A stretch of 32,042 bases of DNA from Acidimicrobiia bacterium (GCA_018057765.1 JAGPDB010000022.1:1-32042); one strand, 5' to 3'. Counted from the stretch's first letter, positions 17,962 through 26,974 are shown. The notes: generated from the sequence alone by a model not told the origin. A program made the numbers and translations.

Positions 17962-18456
17962 ATGAGATATTTCGATTTCGAAGATGCATTCCGTCATGTA
18001 TATCCACGTGTAACTCGTACCCTTATGGTTATTAGTGGCGATAAAGAAATGTCTTCGAGAATTGCCCAGGAGGCATTAGGACAAGCATACGCTCACTGGA
18101 AAAAATTTCAAAAACAAGACTCACCTTTAAACTGGGTACGTTGCATTGCAGTTAATAAGCTAAGAGATGAAATGAATAATAAGGAAGTAGTGTCAAAAAT
18201 AGATTTAACAACTATTTTGGATTTAACTACTTACGAAACATTAGAAAAAGCAATTCGAACTCCGTACGCGATTGATTTCGTACGTGCAGTAAGTAATTTA
18301 GATACTAGTGAAAGATTTGTAGCTACACTCTCTTTCATCGACGATTATTCGCCAAGCGAAATTGCAATGACACTTAACAGAAAAGAAGAAGAAGTACTAG
18401 AAGATATAAGTAACGCAAGAAAATCTATAAGAAATAATATGTCACATACGAGTTAA
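17962..18456 (+). CDS. ECF-type (SigE-like) RNA polymerase sigma factor
   Basis: The protein has 164 residues, the usual size of a two-domain ECF sigma factor. The sigma-2 part is residues about 5-75 (FEDAFRHVYPRVTRTLMVISGDKEMSSRIAQEALGQAYAHW, then PLNWVRCIAVNKLRD, which matches the W-R-IA-N pattern). A linker and a sigma-4 helix-turn-helix follow from about residue 108 (LDTSERFVATLSFIDDYSPSEIAMTLNRKEEEVLEDISNARKSI). The fit to family consensus is partial, so promoter specificity cannot be predicted. AGAGG lies 7 bases before the ATG. It is followed after 8 bases by a one-TM protein, the usual position of an anti-sigma factor. Confidence 0.8.
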   Translation: MRYFDFEDAFRHVYPRVTRTLMVISGDKEMSSRIAQEALGQAYAHWKKFQKQDSPLNWVRCIAVNKLRDEMNNKEVVSKIDLTTILDLTTYETLEKAIRTPYAIDFVRAVSNLDTSERFVATLSFIDDYSPSEIAMTLNRKEEEVLEDISNARKSIRNNMSHTS

Positions 18457-18464
18457 GGAAAATT

Positions 18465-19163
18465 TTGGATACTGCGAATAATACTGAACATGTTATAACT
18501 GACTTCTCTTCGCTAGAAGATGAGTCATTAACTTTATTAGGCTTAGACGTTGATCAAGCTCTAAAAAATTCAATAGCTATCGGGCAAACAATTAAAAAGC
18601 GAACTGTGCTATATGAAAGCATTTTTGCTTTCATAATACTTGTATTAGTTATTGGGCTATCTACATATTTGACTATTCAGGCTCGAGGTAATGATGCTAA
18701 AACTAAATCTATAAACTCTGCGATTAAAGTAAAAACTAAAACTGAACCTAAAACCGCGGCTCCAATAGCTACACCCACGATACAAGAAACACCAAACACG
18801 CAAGCAGTTATTGAACCTTTTGTTTATCCAAGTAACGAGGTTGGAAATATTAGTATATGTAATGCTCCATCGACACAGAATCCGGGTAGCAACGGAGTGG
18901 ATATTGGTACATCTGTTAATGCTGAAAATTATGTACCTAAATTAAGTGGCAATAATTTTAATATTCCTTCAACGCCTGGATTGGTAAATGTTGTTGATAG
19001 TAATGCCCCTGGGGGACAATACGTAGTATTTAATAAAGGTAGCTTTCAAAATGATAGTTATAGGAAGCAATCATCAAGTGGTTTAACATATTGTGATTCA
19101 GCAAAACGTGTCGATGTCACTATCTCTGGCTCTGGCTATATAGTACAAACCGAAACTTATTGA
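18465..19163 (+). CDS. Single-pass membrane protein, candidate anti-sigma partner
   Basis: The protein has 232 residues of no recognised family. An N-terminal cytoplasmic part of about 50 residues is followed by one transmembrane helix (SIFAFIILVLVIGLSTYLTI, about residues 51-70). A Lys/Thr/Pro-rich extracytoplasmic linker and a C-terminal region with two cysteines (NISICNAPS; LTYCDSAKR) come next; the cysteines could form a disulfide. The start is TTG at 18465, with AAGGA 7 bases before it. It follows the ECF-like gene by 8 bases. Cytoplasmic segment plus one TM plus outer domain in this position suggests an anti-sigma factor, but no zinc-binding or anti-sigma motif is visible, so the function is inferred from context alone. 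Confidence 0.7.
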   Translation: MDTANNTEHVITDFSSLEDESLTLLGLDVDQALKNSIAIGQTIKKRTVLYESIFAFIILVLVIGLSTYLTIQARGNDAKTKSINSAIKVKTKTEPKTAAPIATPTIQETPNTQAVIEPFVYPSNEVGNISICNAPSTQNPGSNGVDIGTSVNAENYVPKLSGNNFNIPSTPGLVNVVDSNAPGGQYVVFNKGSFQNDSYRKQSSSGLTYCDSAKRVDVTISGSGYIVQTETY

Positions 19164-19224
19164 TTTTTAATCCCATACATATAAATTCTGTTGTTCTCTA
19201 TATTAAACTATTAATTCTTGACGC

Positions 19225-19297
19225 GCCCTCGTAGCTCAGGGGATAGAGCATCGGTTTCCTAAACCGTGTGTCGCAAGTTCGAATCTTGCCGGGGGCA
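19225..19297 (+). tRNA. tRNA-Arg, anticodon CCU
   Basis: A complete cloverleaf can be drawn. The acceptor stem GCCCTCG (19225-19231) pairs with CGGGGGC (19290-19296) with one G-U pair. The D-arm is GCTC/GAGC, and the anticodon loop TTCCTAA has CCT at 19258-19260. The T-arm is GCAAG-TTCGAAT-CTTGC, and the discriminator is A at 19297. The next bases are CA, so the CCA end is not fully encoded and must be added. It reads AGG codons. It stands alone between the sigma/partner operon and a minus-strand gene; no integration signature is seen. Confidence 0.95.
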
Positions 19298-19337
19298 CAA
19301 TTTCTCTTATCCGCTTTGGTCGTCAAAAATAAAGTGA

Positions 19338-20018
19338 TTACGGATTTATCTTAAAATAATTCGATACTTGAATTGCAACTTTTATTGCTGTCTCTTTATC
19401 TTGAGCATTAATTAAAACTTCATTCAAATCAGCACCGAACAAGTTTAGGCTGATTGTAAAACCTGAGCTTTTAGATGATTTAGAAACTCCATTCGCACCA
19501 TTTTCCAAAACCACATTTTCGCCTACCTCACCTATAGCGATATCAACTGTTCTCGCGGAAGAAAAAGTAGCATTTGAAAACTGGAAGCTAATTTCGTCAC
19601 CTTCGCCATCAGTATATGTGCATTTAGCTCCAAGTGAATTCGAAAATATATAGATTGGTTTAGGTTCTACTGTCATTGCTAGTAATTTTTTCGCTTCAGC
19701 TTTTGGCACTATTGAACAAAAAGTAATTTCTGTCCATTTTGTTTTAATGCTTGGAGCGTCTAAATATGTTGCACCTGTTATAAAATTATTTTCTGACGGC
19801 GCCACAGGGGCAGCACTTGAAACTATTTTTGTTGTGGTTGGGATTGTTGCAATAGTAGTGGTTGTTGTTTGCTCTGCTTTTGGTATTAAATTTCTTCTTT
19901 CTCGCAAAGAAGTTTTACTTTTGGTTGTTGACCCAGAATTTAAACTTACTAATAAAAAAACAATTATAATGATCGCACTTGTAACAGCAACAATCATAAT
20001 TTTTTGATTTTTAGACAT
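19338..20018 (-). CDS. Membrane-anchored extracytoplasmic protein with a DUF3558-like two-cysteine domain
   Basis: The protein has 226 residues. An N-terminal signal-anchor (IMIVAVTSAIIIIVFLLVSL) has no lipobox cysteine. A Thr-rich linker (TTTTTIATIPTTTK) follows, and then a folded domain whose cysteines lie in TEITFCSIVPKAEAKKLL and LGAKCTYTDGEGDEI. The C-S-I-(V/L)-P-x-x-E-A-x-x-L pattern followed by a C-x-(Y/W) resembles DUF3558-type actinobacterial surface proteins, but I call this only a resemblance. The frame is open from a GTG at 20030; the ATG at 20018 is preferred because GTGGAAA then serves as its Shine-Dalgarno. It is a lone gene, convergent with the tRNA and divergent from rnhA. 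Function unknown. Confidence 0.75.
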   Translation of the reverse strand: MSKNQKIMIVAVTSAIIIIVFLLVSLNSGSTTKSKTSLRERRNLIPKAEQTTTTTIATIPTTTKIVSSAAPVAPSENNFITGATYLDAPSIKTKWTEITFCSIVPKAEAKKLLAMTVEPKPIYIFSNSLGAKCTYTDGEGDEISFQFSNATFSSARTVDIAIGEVGENVVLENGANGVSKSSKSSGFTISLNLFGADLNEVLINAQDKETAIKVAIQVSNYFKINP

Positions 20019-20122
20019 ATTAATTTCCACACAATTAGTTTAGTTTGTATAAAATCAATATTGATTGAAAAACAACCTTGTAATACTGTAATTGGTGAAT
20101 TTTCAGGCTAATCTATAGCACA

Positions 20123-20560
20123 ATGAGTGATAAAATAATAGTGTATACAGATGGTGCTTGTAGCGGAAATCCTGGCCCGGGAGGCTGGGCATGGGCTGTA
20201 GACAAAGAAGTATACGGTAGTGGCTGCGAGAATCCAAGTACGAATCAACGCATGGAGGTATTAGCTGCACATATGGCTGTTCGTGAATTTGCCGATGCTA
20301 CTGATGCTATAGAGATTGTAAGTGACTCAACGTATGTCGTTAAATGTTTTACTGATTCATGGCATGTAGGTTGGACCAAAAGAAATTGGAAAAATTCTGC
20401 TGGTAAACCTGTTGCTAACCAAGATTTATGGAAACCATTTATAGAGGATGTGCTCACGCATGGAAATGTTAAATTTACATGGGTCAAAGGACATTCTGGC
20501 CATGTAATGAATGATTTTGTAGATATACTTGCAGTTAATGCTTGCTCAACTAACTGCTAA
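20123..20560 (+). CDS. rnhA: Ribonuclease HI
   Basis: Cleaves the RNA strand of RNA-DNA hybrids. The protein has 145 residues, a normal length. The catalytic carboxylates are all present: Asp10 in VYTDGACSGNPGPGGW, Glu45 in NQRMEVLAA, Asp68 in IVSDSTYVV and Asp134 in the end region after VKGHSGH (His124). The usual NERCD segment reads NDFVD. No Shine-Dalgarno is visible; TAATCT lies 8 bases before the ATG, so a leaderless start is possible. It ends 2 bases from the stop of the convergent giant ATPase gene, with no room for a terminator. Confidence 0.94.
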   Translation: MSDKIIVYTDGACSGNPGPGGWAWAVDKEVYGSGCENPSTNQRMEVLAAHMAVREFADATDAIEIVSDSTYVVKCFTDSWHVGWTKRNWKNSAGKPVANQDLWKPFIEDVLTHGNVKFTWVKGHSGHVMNDFVDILAVNACSTNC

Positions 20561-20562
20561 AT

Positions 20563-23500
20563 TTAAACGGCGACCTGTATTAATACGGCCTGTCTATCTA
20601 AGCACAAATAGCCTCTTCCTGGTGGGAAGATTTGTCCAGGCAGTGCTTTAATTTTTACACCTAAAATATCTCCATCATTCATTGGATCTGGGTTTAACAA
20701 TAAACCGCTCTTTGGCTTTTTAATATCAGCCAACCAGCCAGAATATGCTCTTGTAAATGCTGAAGTGTCTCCAGCCGCCACGACATGCAAACTTTGCTTT
20801 AGTTCTCGAATCATAATTTCCATTGTTGAAGCAAAAGTTCCATCACTTAGATCTTCACAATCATCAATAAAAAAGTACATATCTGGAATTGGGTTTTCGC
20901 CCATTTCTTCTATGCCTTCTATTATTTCTTGTAACTGATCCTCACAAGCTTGTATACCAACCGCAACATTGTTAATACCTTCAATAGTTGAAATAAAGTT
21001 TGGTCGAGGTGTAAATATAAACGAATAGCTTCCATCGTTTTTAGAACTTAAGCTTCGAATTATTGATGCCATTGCAATAGATTTACCGGTATTTCTAGGG
21101 CCAGTAATCAAAAAGTGTCCTCTATCGAAATCTACAGAGGCTGCAAGTAAACCATCTTCTGAAACCAAAACACCAAGTGAAACATGCTTATCGCGTATAT
21201 CTTGCGGCAAAGAAGAAAGCGCTATTGCTTCGGGCAATGGTGTTGCTTTAACTATTACTTCACCATATATAGACGTTAAATATTTGGCTATCTTGTGAAT
21301 TTGTGCGACTTGCGCTCCACCATCAGAATTTTGTGAAACTATTGGTATTTGTAGTTCAAGAGTATTTTTATATATCGCTCGACCTGGAGAAAGTTTTATT
21401 TCTTTAGCTATCTTGCTTGGTACACCTAAGGAAGACAGCTCATCGGGATCTGACATTTTTAATACAAGTTTTGTTTCAACAAGTCCAGCCATGTTAAATG
21501 GTATCGCGCCTCGTCTATCAGCAGTAATGATCGTGTGAATACCTAGTGGTCGACCATCGCCTACTATTCTTTGTATTAAATCTATCCATGCGCCATATTC
21601 AACTTTGTCAAAGGCTGAGTTAAAACCTGCAAATGAATCCAGTAGAATTACGATGCGTGGTAAATCTCCACAAGTGGTATCACCATTATTTCTAAGTCGT
21701 GTTCTATATTCTCCTAATGTTGAAACACCATTCGTTCGTAATATTTCTTTTCGAGTTTCTATCTCTCTAGTAATTCGATTTAAAAAGTGGCCTACACCTT
21801 CGGCATCACGGGTACCTAAAACTGCTATGGTGTGCGGCAATTCTTTAAGCGAATCGAGACCACCACTAGCACAGTCAATTCCATAAATAACTAGTTCACT
21901 AGGGCTAGAACTTACAGCTAATGACATTGCAATCGAACGTAGTGCTGTAGTTTTTCCAGAACTTGATGTTCCATAAATATACATATTTCCATCATTTTCA
22001 AAATCATGAGAGATAATTTTTTGTTCTTGTAATGCTGGCAAGTCAAGTTGCCCTAAAATAAAACTTCTACCTTTATCATTTTCATTAAGCAGAGACATAT
22101 CTCCAATATCTGCAAGAGTCAAAACTTTCGGTAAAGTTTCTTTCCATGGCTGACGTGGCTTTGGAAGCTTTAGTTGGAATGCAGCTTGTGATACAACATT
22201 ACACAAATAACTTAAGTCAGTTGTTGCAAGTGTGTCATCAGTATTTTTATCTGAAACAAAAACTTCAATTTCATCGTTATTATTATCAATATCTAATATA
22301 CCAAGTAAAGTAAAAGGCTCGACTACTAGTGGTATTCTTTGATTCAATATCTCATTACCATTTTCTTCGTCTGAACCTTCGTTTGATGCGTCAACACTGC
22401 GTGATGCAAGCTCAATAGTAAAGTCTCCTCCATATCCAGATTGAAAAGCTGTTAAGTCACTTGGCCCCATTCGAACAAATGCTCTACCTGGAATTGACCT
22501 AGGTATACGTGCTGCTTCATCTGTACCAATAACATCAGTAGAATCACTAGAATCAGCAATGCGTAAGGCAATACGTAAGTTGGTGTTAGCACGAATATTG
22601 TCATTTACGACTCCTGCTGGTCGCTGAGTAGCAAGTATTAAATGCAGTCCTAGGGATCGTCCACGTTGAGCAATATCAACAACGCCTTCTACGAAATCAG
22701 GTACTTCACGAGCTAAGGCTGCAAACTCATCAATAACAATTATTAATGATGGTGGACAAACATCAGGAAATCTTTTTTCAAAAACTATTAGATCTTTACA
22801 AGAATATTCTCGCAATAATGCTTCACGTCTTTTTAATTCTGCATTTAAGGAAACCAATACACGTTGTGCTAAATATTCATCCAAGTCTGTTACCATACCG
22901 ACAGAATGAGGTATCTGGCTGCACTCAGCAAATGCAGTCCCACCTTTATAGTCAACGAAAAGAAAATTAACTTTTTGTGGTGAATACGCAGAAGCAATTG
23001 AAGCTACGAAAGTTTGTAGCAACTCGCTCTTACCTGAACCAGTGGTACCCGCGATCAATCCATGTGGGCCATCAAGTCGTAAATCTATTTTCATCAAACC
23101 ATCAATTGTCACACCTAATACAGCTTGGAGTGAGTCTGGAGAATTTTGCCATCTTTCTATAATTGCTTCTGGTGTTGGTTTTTGAAGGTCTAAAATGTCA
23201 AGCAATCGTACCGTTTTTGGAAGACTACCGCCTCCACCACCAGATACCGATGCTGTAACATCACGCTTTGGTGCAAGTAATTGTGCAACGTAGTCTAATT
23301 TTTTAGAAACTATGGATTCTTTTGAGAATACAGTTGGCGATTGTCCTGTACCTGGAAACGCAATTGTAACATCGTTACCACTTAGTTGAGGTTCGCCAAC
23401 ATCGATAATGGCTTTACATTCACCTGGCAAGTCTCTAAATTGAGTGGCTAAGAATATCGTATAAACATTAACAGCTGGTCCAGTTTTTAAAATTGCATCA

Positions 23501-25215
23501 ATACTTGTTCTATCACGCACTACGTTTTCGTCTACTACAAAAACAACACTTGGTAATTTTGGTGTATTGTTATTAAAATTATTTTGTGCATTAGCGATTC
23601 TTGAATCAATTAATGCTCTAATTTTTTGAAAAAGTATATTAGATTTTTCTTCACCAAATGCTATTGTTGGCTCGTCTATTTCTGCACCACCGAAACGTAC
23701 ATGAGGCACCCATTTCATGTATTCAAAACTATTAGTAAGATTAGTTGGCAAAGCGGCACAAAGAGAAACGTCCCTATGTGAATGAAGTGAGATAGTTTGC
23801 AATATCAACCATTGCAATACATCGAGAGAATTTTTTCTTTCACCAACAACACCTATTGCGCCATGGCTTGGCAGTGAAACAACTAATGGAGATAAATGTA
23901 TTGGATCGCTTCTTCTAAGTTTTTTTTCGCCGAAATCACGCAAATCTTCACTTCCGCCATTCTCAATTTGCGCACTTACAAGAGCTACCTGGTCGCCAAC
24001 ACCAACACGATACGATAAAAAATCAATATCATCTCTTCGTCGATCCCAAATATCATGTCGTGAATCTACAATGCGAGATATACAATCAGATGCATCGGGC
24101 CATACCACTCGTCTAATAGCAAGTTCTTCCCTACGACCTTGTCGCAGTCCTATCTCTGCCTTTTCTATATCTTCAATATATTTAGCTTTTGCAATTTTGA
24201 ATTCTTTTTTTCCGTTTCTCTTATTCTCTACAGCACTACCAATCATCATCATTGGCGAGAAGAATGCCATACCCAAAAACATTATATTGTGTAAAAAAAC
24301 TGCCATTGCTACACCTGCAAGCATTGGCAACATGATCATGATCGGTGAAATTCGAGATTTTGTTGCTGGTCTTGGTGGCGCTTCTATGTGAATTATTTTT
24401 TCTGTTGGCGGTTGCATATCGCGAGGAGGCCTATTTATGCCAACGATTCCGCGTTTAGAAATTGGCAAAGAGTTCTCTATTGCTTTACGTCGTATATGAA
24501 ATTGTATACCCGCAGAGACAATCATTGCATGCTCGTCGATCTGTGTTCTATTAGTTAATTTACGAACTTCTACATAAGTATCACCATATATCGGTTCTAT
24601 ATATATTGTGCCATCTACTTCAACTAGAAATGCACTTGCATCATTTGGAAGTATTCCATCAAAATGTCGATTTGTGTCAATATCTAGCGAACTAGGTTTT
24701 GAACCTTTCTTCTTTTTCGGCTTTACATCAAATTCCCCAAAATTAGCACGCATTTCTACATCCTGTGCTGTTGTTCTTACTTTCCCGTCATAATCAATAA
24801 TTACTAAAGTTGTTTTGTGTAATAATATTTGTTCTCCATTTTGTTTACCCGAAACAATACAAAGATCAAATGTGGATAACCTAGCGTTATTTTGTGAAAG
24901 TCTATGCGCTTTATTTTTTTCTGCTACATCTCCTATTGTTGCACTATTTGATTCTTTGTCACCTGGTATTGAGTTACGACCCAATACGACTATCTCGCCA
25001 ATTTTTAATCCTGCATTTTCAACTTCTAAATCGGGGCTAAGCCATAAGTCTCTACTAGGTATGTATAAACTCATTTGAGTAGACAGCGAACTAGGTACTC
25101 CTGTTGCTTTCGCTAAAGCTTCAATTACATCCGATATTGGGCGTGTACCATCAACTTTTATATCAACATCAACGGCTTGAGAAGATGGGGGTTGTACTGT
25201 TAAGTTGAGTTCCAT
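20563..25215 (-). CDS. FtsK/SpoIIIE-family ATPase of EccC/EssC type, 1550 residues
   Basis: Membrane-bound multi-ATPase resembling the motor of type VII secretion systems. The beta-grasp-like N-terminus (residues about 1-85) and FHA-like beta-rich segments (about 105-265) lack an obvious intact FHA signature. Two membrane helices lie at about 290-325 (ISPIMIMLPMLAGVAMAVFL and the next segment). Three RecA-like modules follow: Walker A GTTGSGKS near 722 with Walker B LIIVIDEFAAL; GTSSSGKT near 1081 with IVILLDSFAG, where the usual acidic residue after D is Ser; and GPRNTGKS near 1370 with YFFIDDCEDL. The first is the most FtsK-like (VDYKGGTAF; ATQRPAGVV). The TAA of the upstream kinase-like gene shares a base with this ATG (TAATG), so they are translationally coupled. 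No WXG100 substrate, EccB/D/E or mycosin is present in the window, so the secreted cargo is unknown. Confidence 0.88.
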   Translation of the reverse strand: MELNLTVQPPSSQAVDVDIKVDGTRPISDVIEALAKATGVPSSLSTQMSLYIPSRDLWLSPDLEVENAGLKIGEIVVLGRNSIPGDKESNSATIGDVAEKNKAHRLSQNNARLSTFDLCIVSGKQNGEQILLHKTTLVIIDYDGKVRTTAQDVEMRANFGEFDVKPKKKKGSKPSSLDIDTNRHFDGILPNDASAFLVEVDGTIYIEPIYGDTYVEVRKLTNRTQIDEHAMIVSAGIQFHIRRKAIENSLPISKRGIVGINRPPRDMQPPTEKIIHIEAPPRPATKSRISPIMIMLPMLAGVAMAVFLHNIMFLGMAFFSPMMMIGSAVENKRNGKKEFKIAKAKYIEDIEKAEIGLRQGRREELAIRRVVWPDASDCISRIVDSRHDIWDRRRDDIDFLSYRVGVGDQVALVSAQIENGGSEDLRDFGEKKLRRSDPIHLSPLVVSLPSHGAIGVVGERKNSLDVLQWLILQTISLHSHRDVSLCAALPTNLTNSFEYMKWVPHVRFGGAEIDEPTIAFGEEKSNILFQKIRALIDSRIANAQNNFNNNTPKLPSVVFVVDENVVRDRTSIDAILKTGPAVNVYTIFLATQFRDLPGECKAIIDVGEPQLSGNDVTIAFPGTGQSPTVFSKESIVSKKLDYVAQLLAPKRDVTASVSGGGGGSLPKTVRLLDILDLQKPTPEAIIERWQNSPDSLQAVLGVTIDGLMKIDLRLDGPHGLIAGTTGSGKSELLQTFVASIASAYSPQKVNFLFVDYKGGTAFAECSQIPHSVGMVTDLDEYLAQRVLVSLNAELKRREALLREYSCKDLIVFEKRFPDVCPPSLIIVIDEFAALAREVPDFVEGVVDIAQRGRSLGLHLILATQRPAGVVNDNIRANTNLRIALRIADSSDSTDVIGTDEAARIPRSIPGRAFVRMGPSDLTAFQSGYGGDFTIELASRSVDASNEGSDEENGNEILNQRIPLVVEPFTLLGILDIDNNNDEIEVFVSDKNTDDTLATTDLSYLCNVVSQAAFQLKLPKPRQPWKETLPKVLTLADIGDMSLLNENDKGRSFILGQLDLPALQEQKIISHDFENDGNMYIYGTSSSGKTTALRSIAMSLAVSSSPSELVIYGIDCASGGLDSLKELPHTIAVLGTRDAEGVGHFLNRITREIETRKEILRTNGVSTLGEYRTRLRNNGDTTCGDLPRIVILLDSFAGFNSAFDKVEYGAWIDLIQRIVGDGRPLGIHTIITADRRGAIPFNMAGLVETKLVLKMSDPDELSSLGVPSKIAKEIKLSPGRAIYKNTLELQIPIVSQNSDGGAQVAQIHKIAKYLTSIYGEVIVKATPLPEAIALSSLPQDIRDKHVSLGVLVSEDGLLAASVDFDRGHFLITGPRNTGKSIAMASIIRSLSSKNDGSYSFIFTPRPNFISTIEGINNVAVGIQACEDQLQEIIEGIEEMGENPIPDMYFFIDDCEDLSDGTFASTMEIMIRELKQSLHVVAAGDTSAFTRAYSGWLADIKKPKSGLLLNPDPMNDGDILGVKIKALPGQIFPPGRGYLCLDRQAVLIQVAV

Positions 25216-26837
25216 TAAATATTGCCTTTTTTCTCAGGGCCTGATTTTGTTTGCCACCATAGAGTAAGCGCACTCATCTCTTTGTTTTCGAACAAAGCCT
25301 CACCTATTGATTTCTTTTCTTCATCTGTCCAAACAATAACAGGTAGTGGTGTTGACACACATGTAAACTTGCCGTATCCTCCAGGACTATTTGCATCTCC
25401 AGGTGTTGCTCTAGCATCCCAAATTCCAGTTTCATTTGGATTCTTCGTACAAGGTAAACTACCATCAGTATTGTCTATCTTTTTTCCACCTGCATTAGCT
25501 AAGTTAGTTAACAATGTTTGTGCTGTTCCTTCATAAGAAGATGCTAGGTCATCTACATTCACAAAATTCCCATACCAAAGATCAGTAGGATTTCCATCAG
25601 TTGGAACTGGATTTGGATATGGGCAATGAAGAGTAGACGCTGAAAGTGGCCATCGTTTCGCATTCGATCCAAGTGTACAGTTTTGCTGTTCTTGAGATAG
25701 TGTTGCCATAAAGTCTCTATCAACATCGGTTACTTGACGTATTTCATTTGGATCAGAATTCGAAGTTGGTGTTGAGCTTCTTATTTGCGTTATTGATGTT
25801 GTAGTAGGCGGTGCTTTTGTATCAGATGAGAAAAATGATGAAATTAATTTGAACGCCCCGAATAATAATATGATGGAAAGAAATACGCCAGCAGCAATTA
25901 TTAACATTGGTACTGGATTGTTATTTTTATCGTACTGTTCGACCGCACTCTCTTTTGGAGCAACAATATTTATTGTTTGCGCTTCTTGTGATTGCAATGC
26001 TTCTTCAATAAAAGCTGTACAAGAATTTGGTCGTTCGATTGCCTGTGTTGACAAAGCTTTTATTACTAAACCGCTTAGTGTTGGAGATAAACTTGAATTC
26101 AAAAGTTGTAAATCCCTAATTGGTGAATTGTCTCTCCATACTTGGAATTGACCGGAGTCATTTGTATAAGGTCCATGCGGCAGATATCCACTTATCGCTT
26201 CATATATAACCGCTGCAAGTGAATATATATCAGATCTATTTGATATAGGCAAACCTGATCGAAATTCAGGTGCACTATATGGTCCTGCCCCAGTAATTGT
26301 TGCTGAAGTTGAGCTTAATGATGGTTCTAAATAATCGCTAAGTAGAAACATTTCTTGATTAGTTTCGGCTTTGATCAGAATATTTGATGGTTTAATATTT
26401 CCGTGAATTATATTTCTTTGATGTATTGTGTCTAACATTTTTCCAACGGGTATTAACAAATTAAGCAACCAATTAACTTCGAGAGGTGCATGCATTCTAA
26501 TAACTTCTTTTAAGTTCGATTCACATACGGGCGACATAACATAGAATGGGCGAGGACCTTCTACTATCTCTTCAATGCGTATAGAAGTGAACTCACTTAA
26601 CGATTGATTATAACGTGCGTTAGTTAGAAAACGTTGTACTAGTTCAGGATCTTGAGATGCTCCTAGGTTTAATAGTTTTATAGCAAATATAGAATTATCT
26701 TTTTCTACTTTTAAAACATCGCTTATAAATGAGCTTCCAATAGTACCAAGAATTTTGACATCGCTACTAAACACATTCGCAATGTGTGCTTGTGTAGAAT
26801 TCTGCGCATTCTGCGCGTCAAAATTACTAGTCGTCAT
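25215..26837 (-). CDS. Ser/Thr-kinase-fold membrane protein, predicted pseudokinase
   Basis: The protein has 540 residues. The kinase-like domain spans about 25-285, one TM helix about 310-334 (PMLIIAAGVFLSIILLFGAF), then a Thr/Ser-rich linker and a C-terminal extracytoplasmic domain with four Cys (NCTLG, LHCPYP, LPCTKN, FTCVST). PknB-type landmarks are kept: the ATP lysine Lys54 in FAIKLL, an Asp at the DFG position (SDYL, Asp168), APE (189-191), and SDIYSLAAVIYE. The catalytic loop, however, reads HGNIKPSN instead of HRDIKPxN: Asn147 replaces the catalytic Asp, and Gly146 the Arg. The glycine loop (GTIGSS) is also poor. It is therefore probably a pseudokinase that may still bind nucleotide. 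AAGGA precedes the ATG. It is coupled to the FtsK/EccC-like gene, suggesting that it regulates or anchors that machine. Confidence 0.85.
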   Translation of the reverse strand: MTTSNFDAQNAQNSTQAHIANVFSSDVKILGTIGSSFISDVLKVEKDNSIFAIKLLNLGASQDPELVQRFLTNARYNQSLSEFTSIRIEEIVEGPRPFYVMSPVCESNLKEVIRMHAPLEVNWLLNLLIPVGKMLDTIHQRNIIHGNIKPSNILIKAETNQEMFLLSDYLEPSLSSTSATITGAGPYSAPEFRSGLPISNRSDIYSLAAVIYEAISGYLPHGPYTNDSGQFQVWRDNSPIRDLQLLNSSLSPTLSGLVIKALSTQAIERPNSCTAFIEEALQSQEAQTINIVAPKESAVEQYDKNNNPVPMLIIAAGVFLSIILLFGAFKLISSFFSSDTKAPPTTTSITQIRSSTPTSNSDPNEIRQVTDVDRDFMATLSQEQQNCTLGSNAKRWPLSASTLHCPYPNPVPTDGNPTDLWYGNFVNVDDLASSYEGTAQTLLTNLANAGGKKIDNTDGSLPCTKNPNETGIWDARATPGDANSPGGYGKFTCVSTPLPVIVWTDEEKKSIGEALFENKEMSALTLWWQTKSGPEKKGNI

Positions 26838-26908
26838 TATTGATATCCTTATTATCTATTATTCAAAGATCTTCGTCCGATATAACGCCTTCTTTGAGTA
26901 TATATTTT

Positions 26909-26940
26909 CCAAAATACCCTATATTTATGCGGTTTTTTGG
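26909..26940. repeat. 10-bp dyad in the region between kinase-like and response-regulator genes
   Basis: CCAAAATACC (26909-26918) and GGTTTTTTGG (26931-26940) are inverted with one mismatch around a 12-base loop. A second dyad, TCAAAGA (26863-26869) with TCTTTGA (26891-26897), lies between it and the kinase-like gene. Both sit in the 200-base divergent promoter region, so operators or 5' leader structures for the minus-strand operon are plausible. Confidence 0.4.
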
Positions 26941-26974
26941 AAGGTTTGTCATAGTTTACGTACATAAATTGTCT

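Noticed and set aside
19200-19340. Integration site or genomic island next to tRNA-Arg
   Set aside because: No integrase, no duplicated tRNA 3' end and no change in base composition are seen on either side.
24071-24391. 106-residue plus-strand frame opposite the FtsK/EccC-like gene (and others at 21605, 22746, 24608, 24815)
   Set aside because: All lie inside the long ATPase frame with its intact Walker motifs and have no start signals; shadows.
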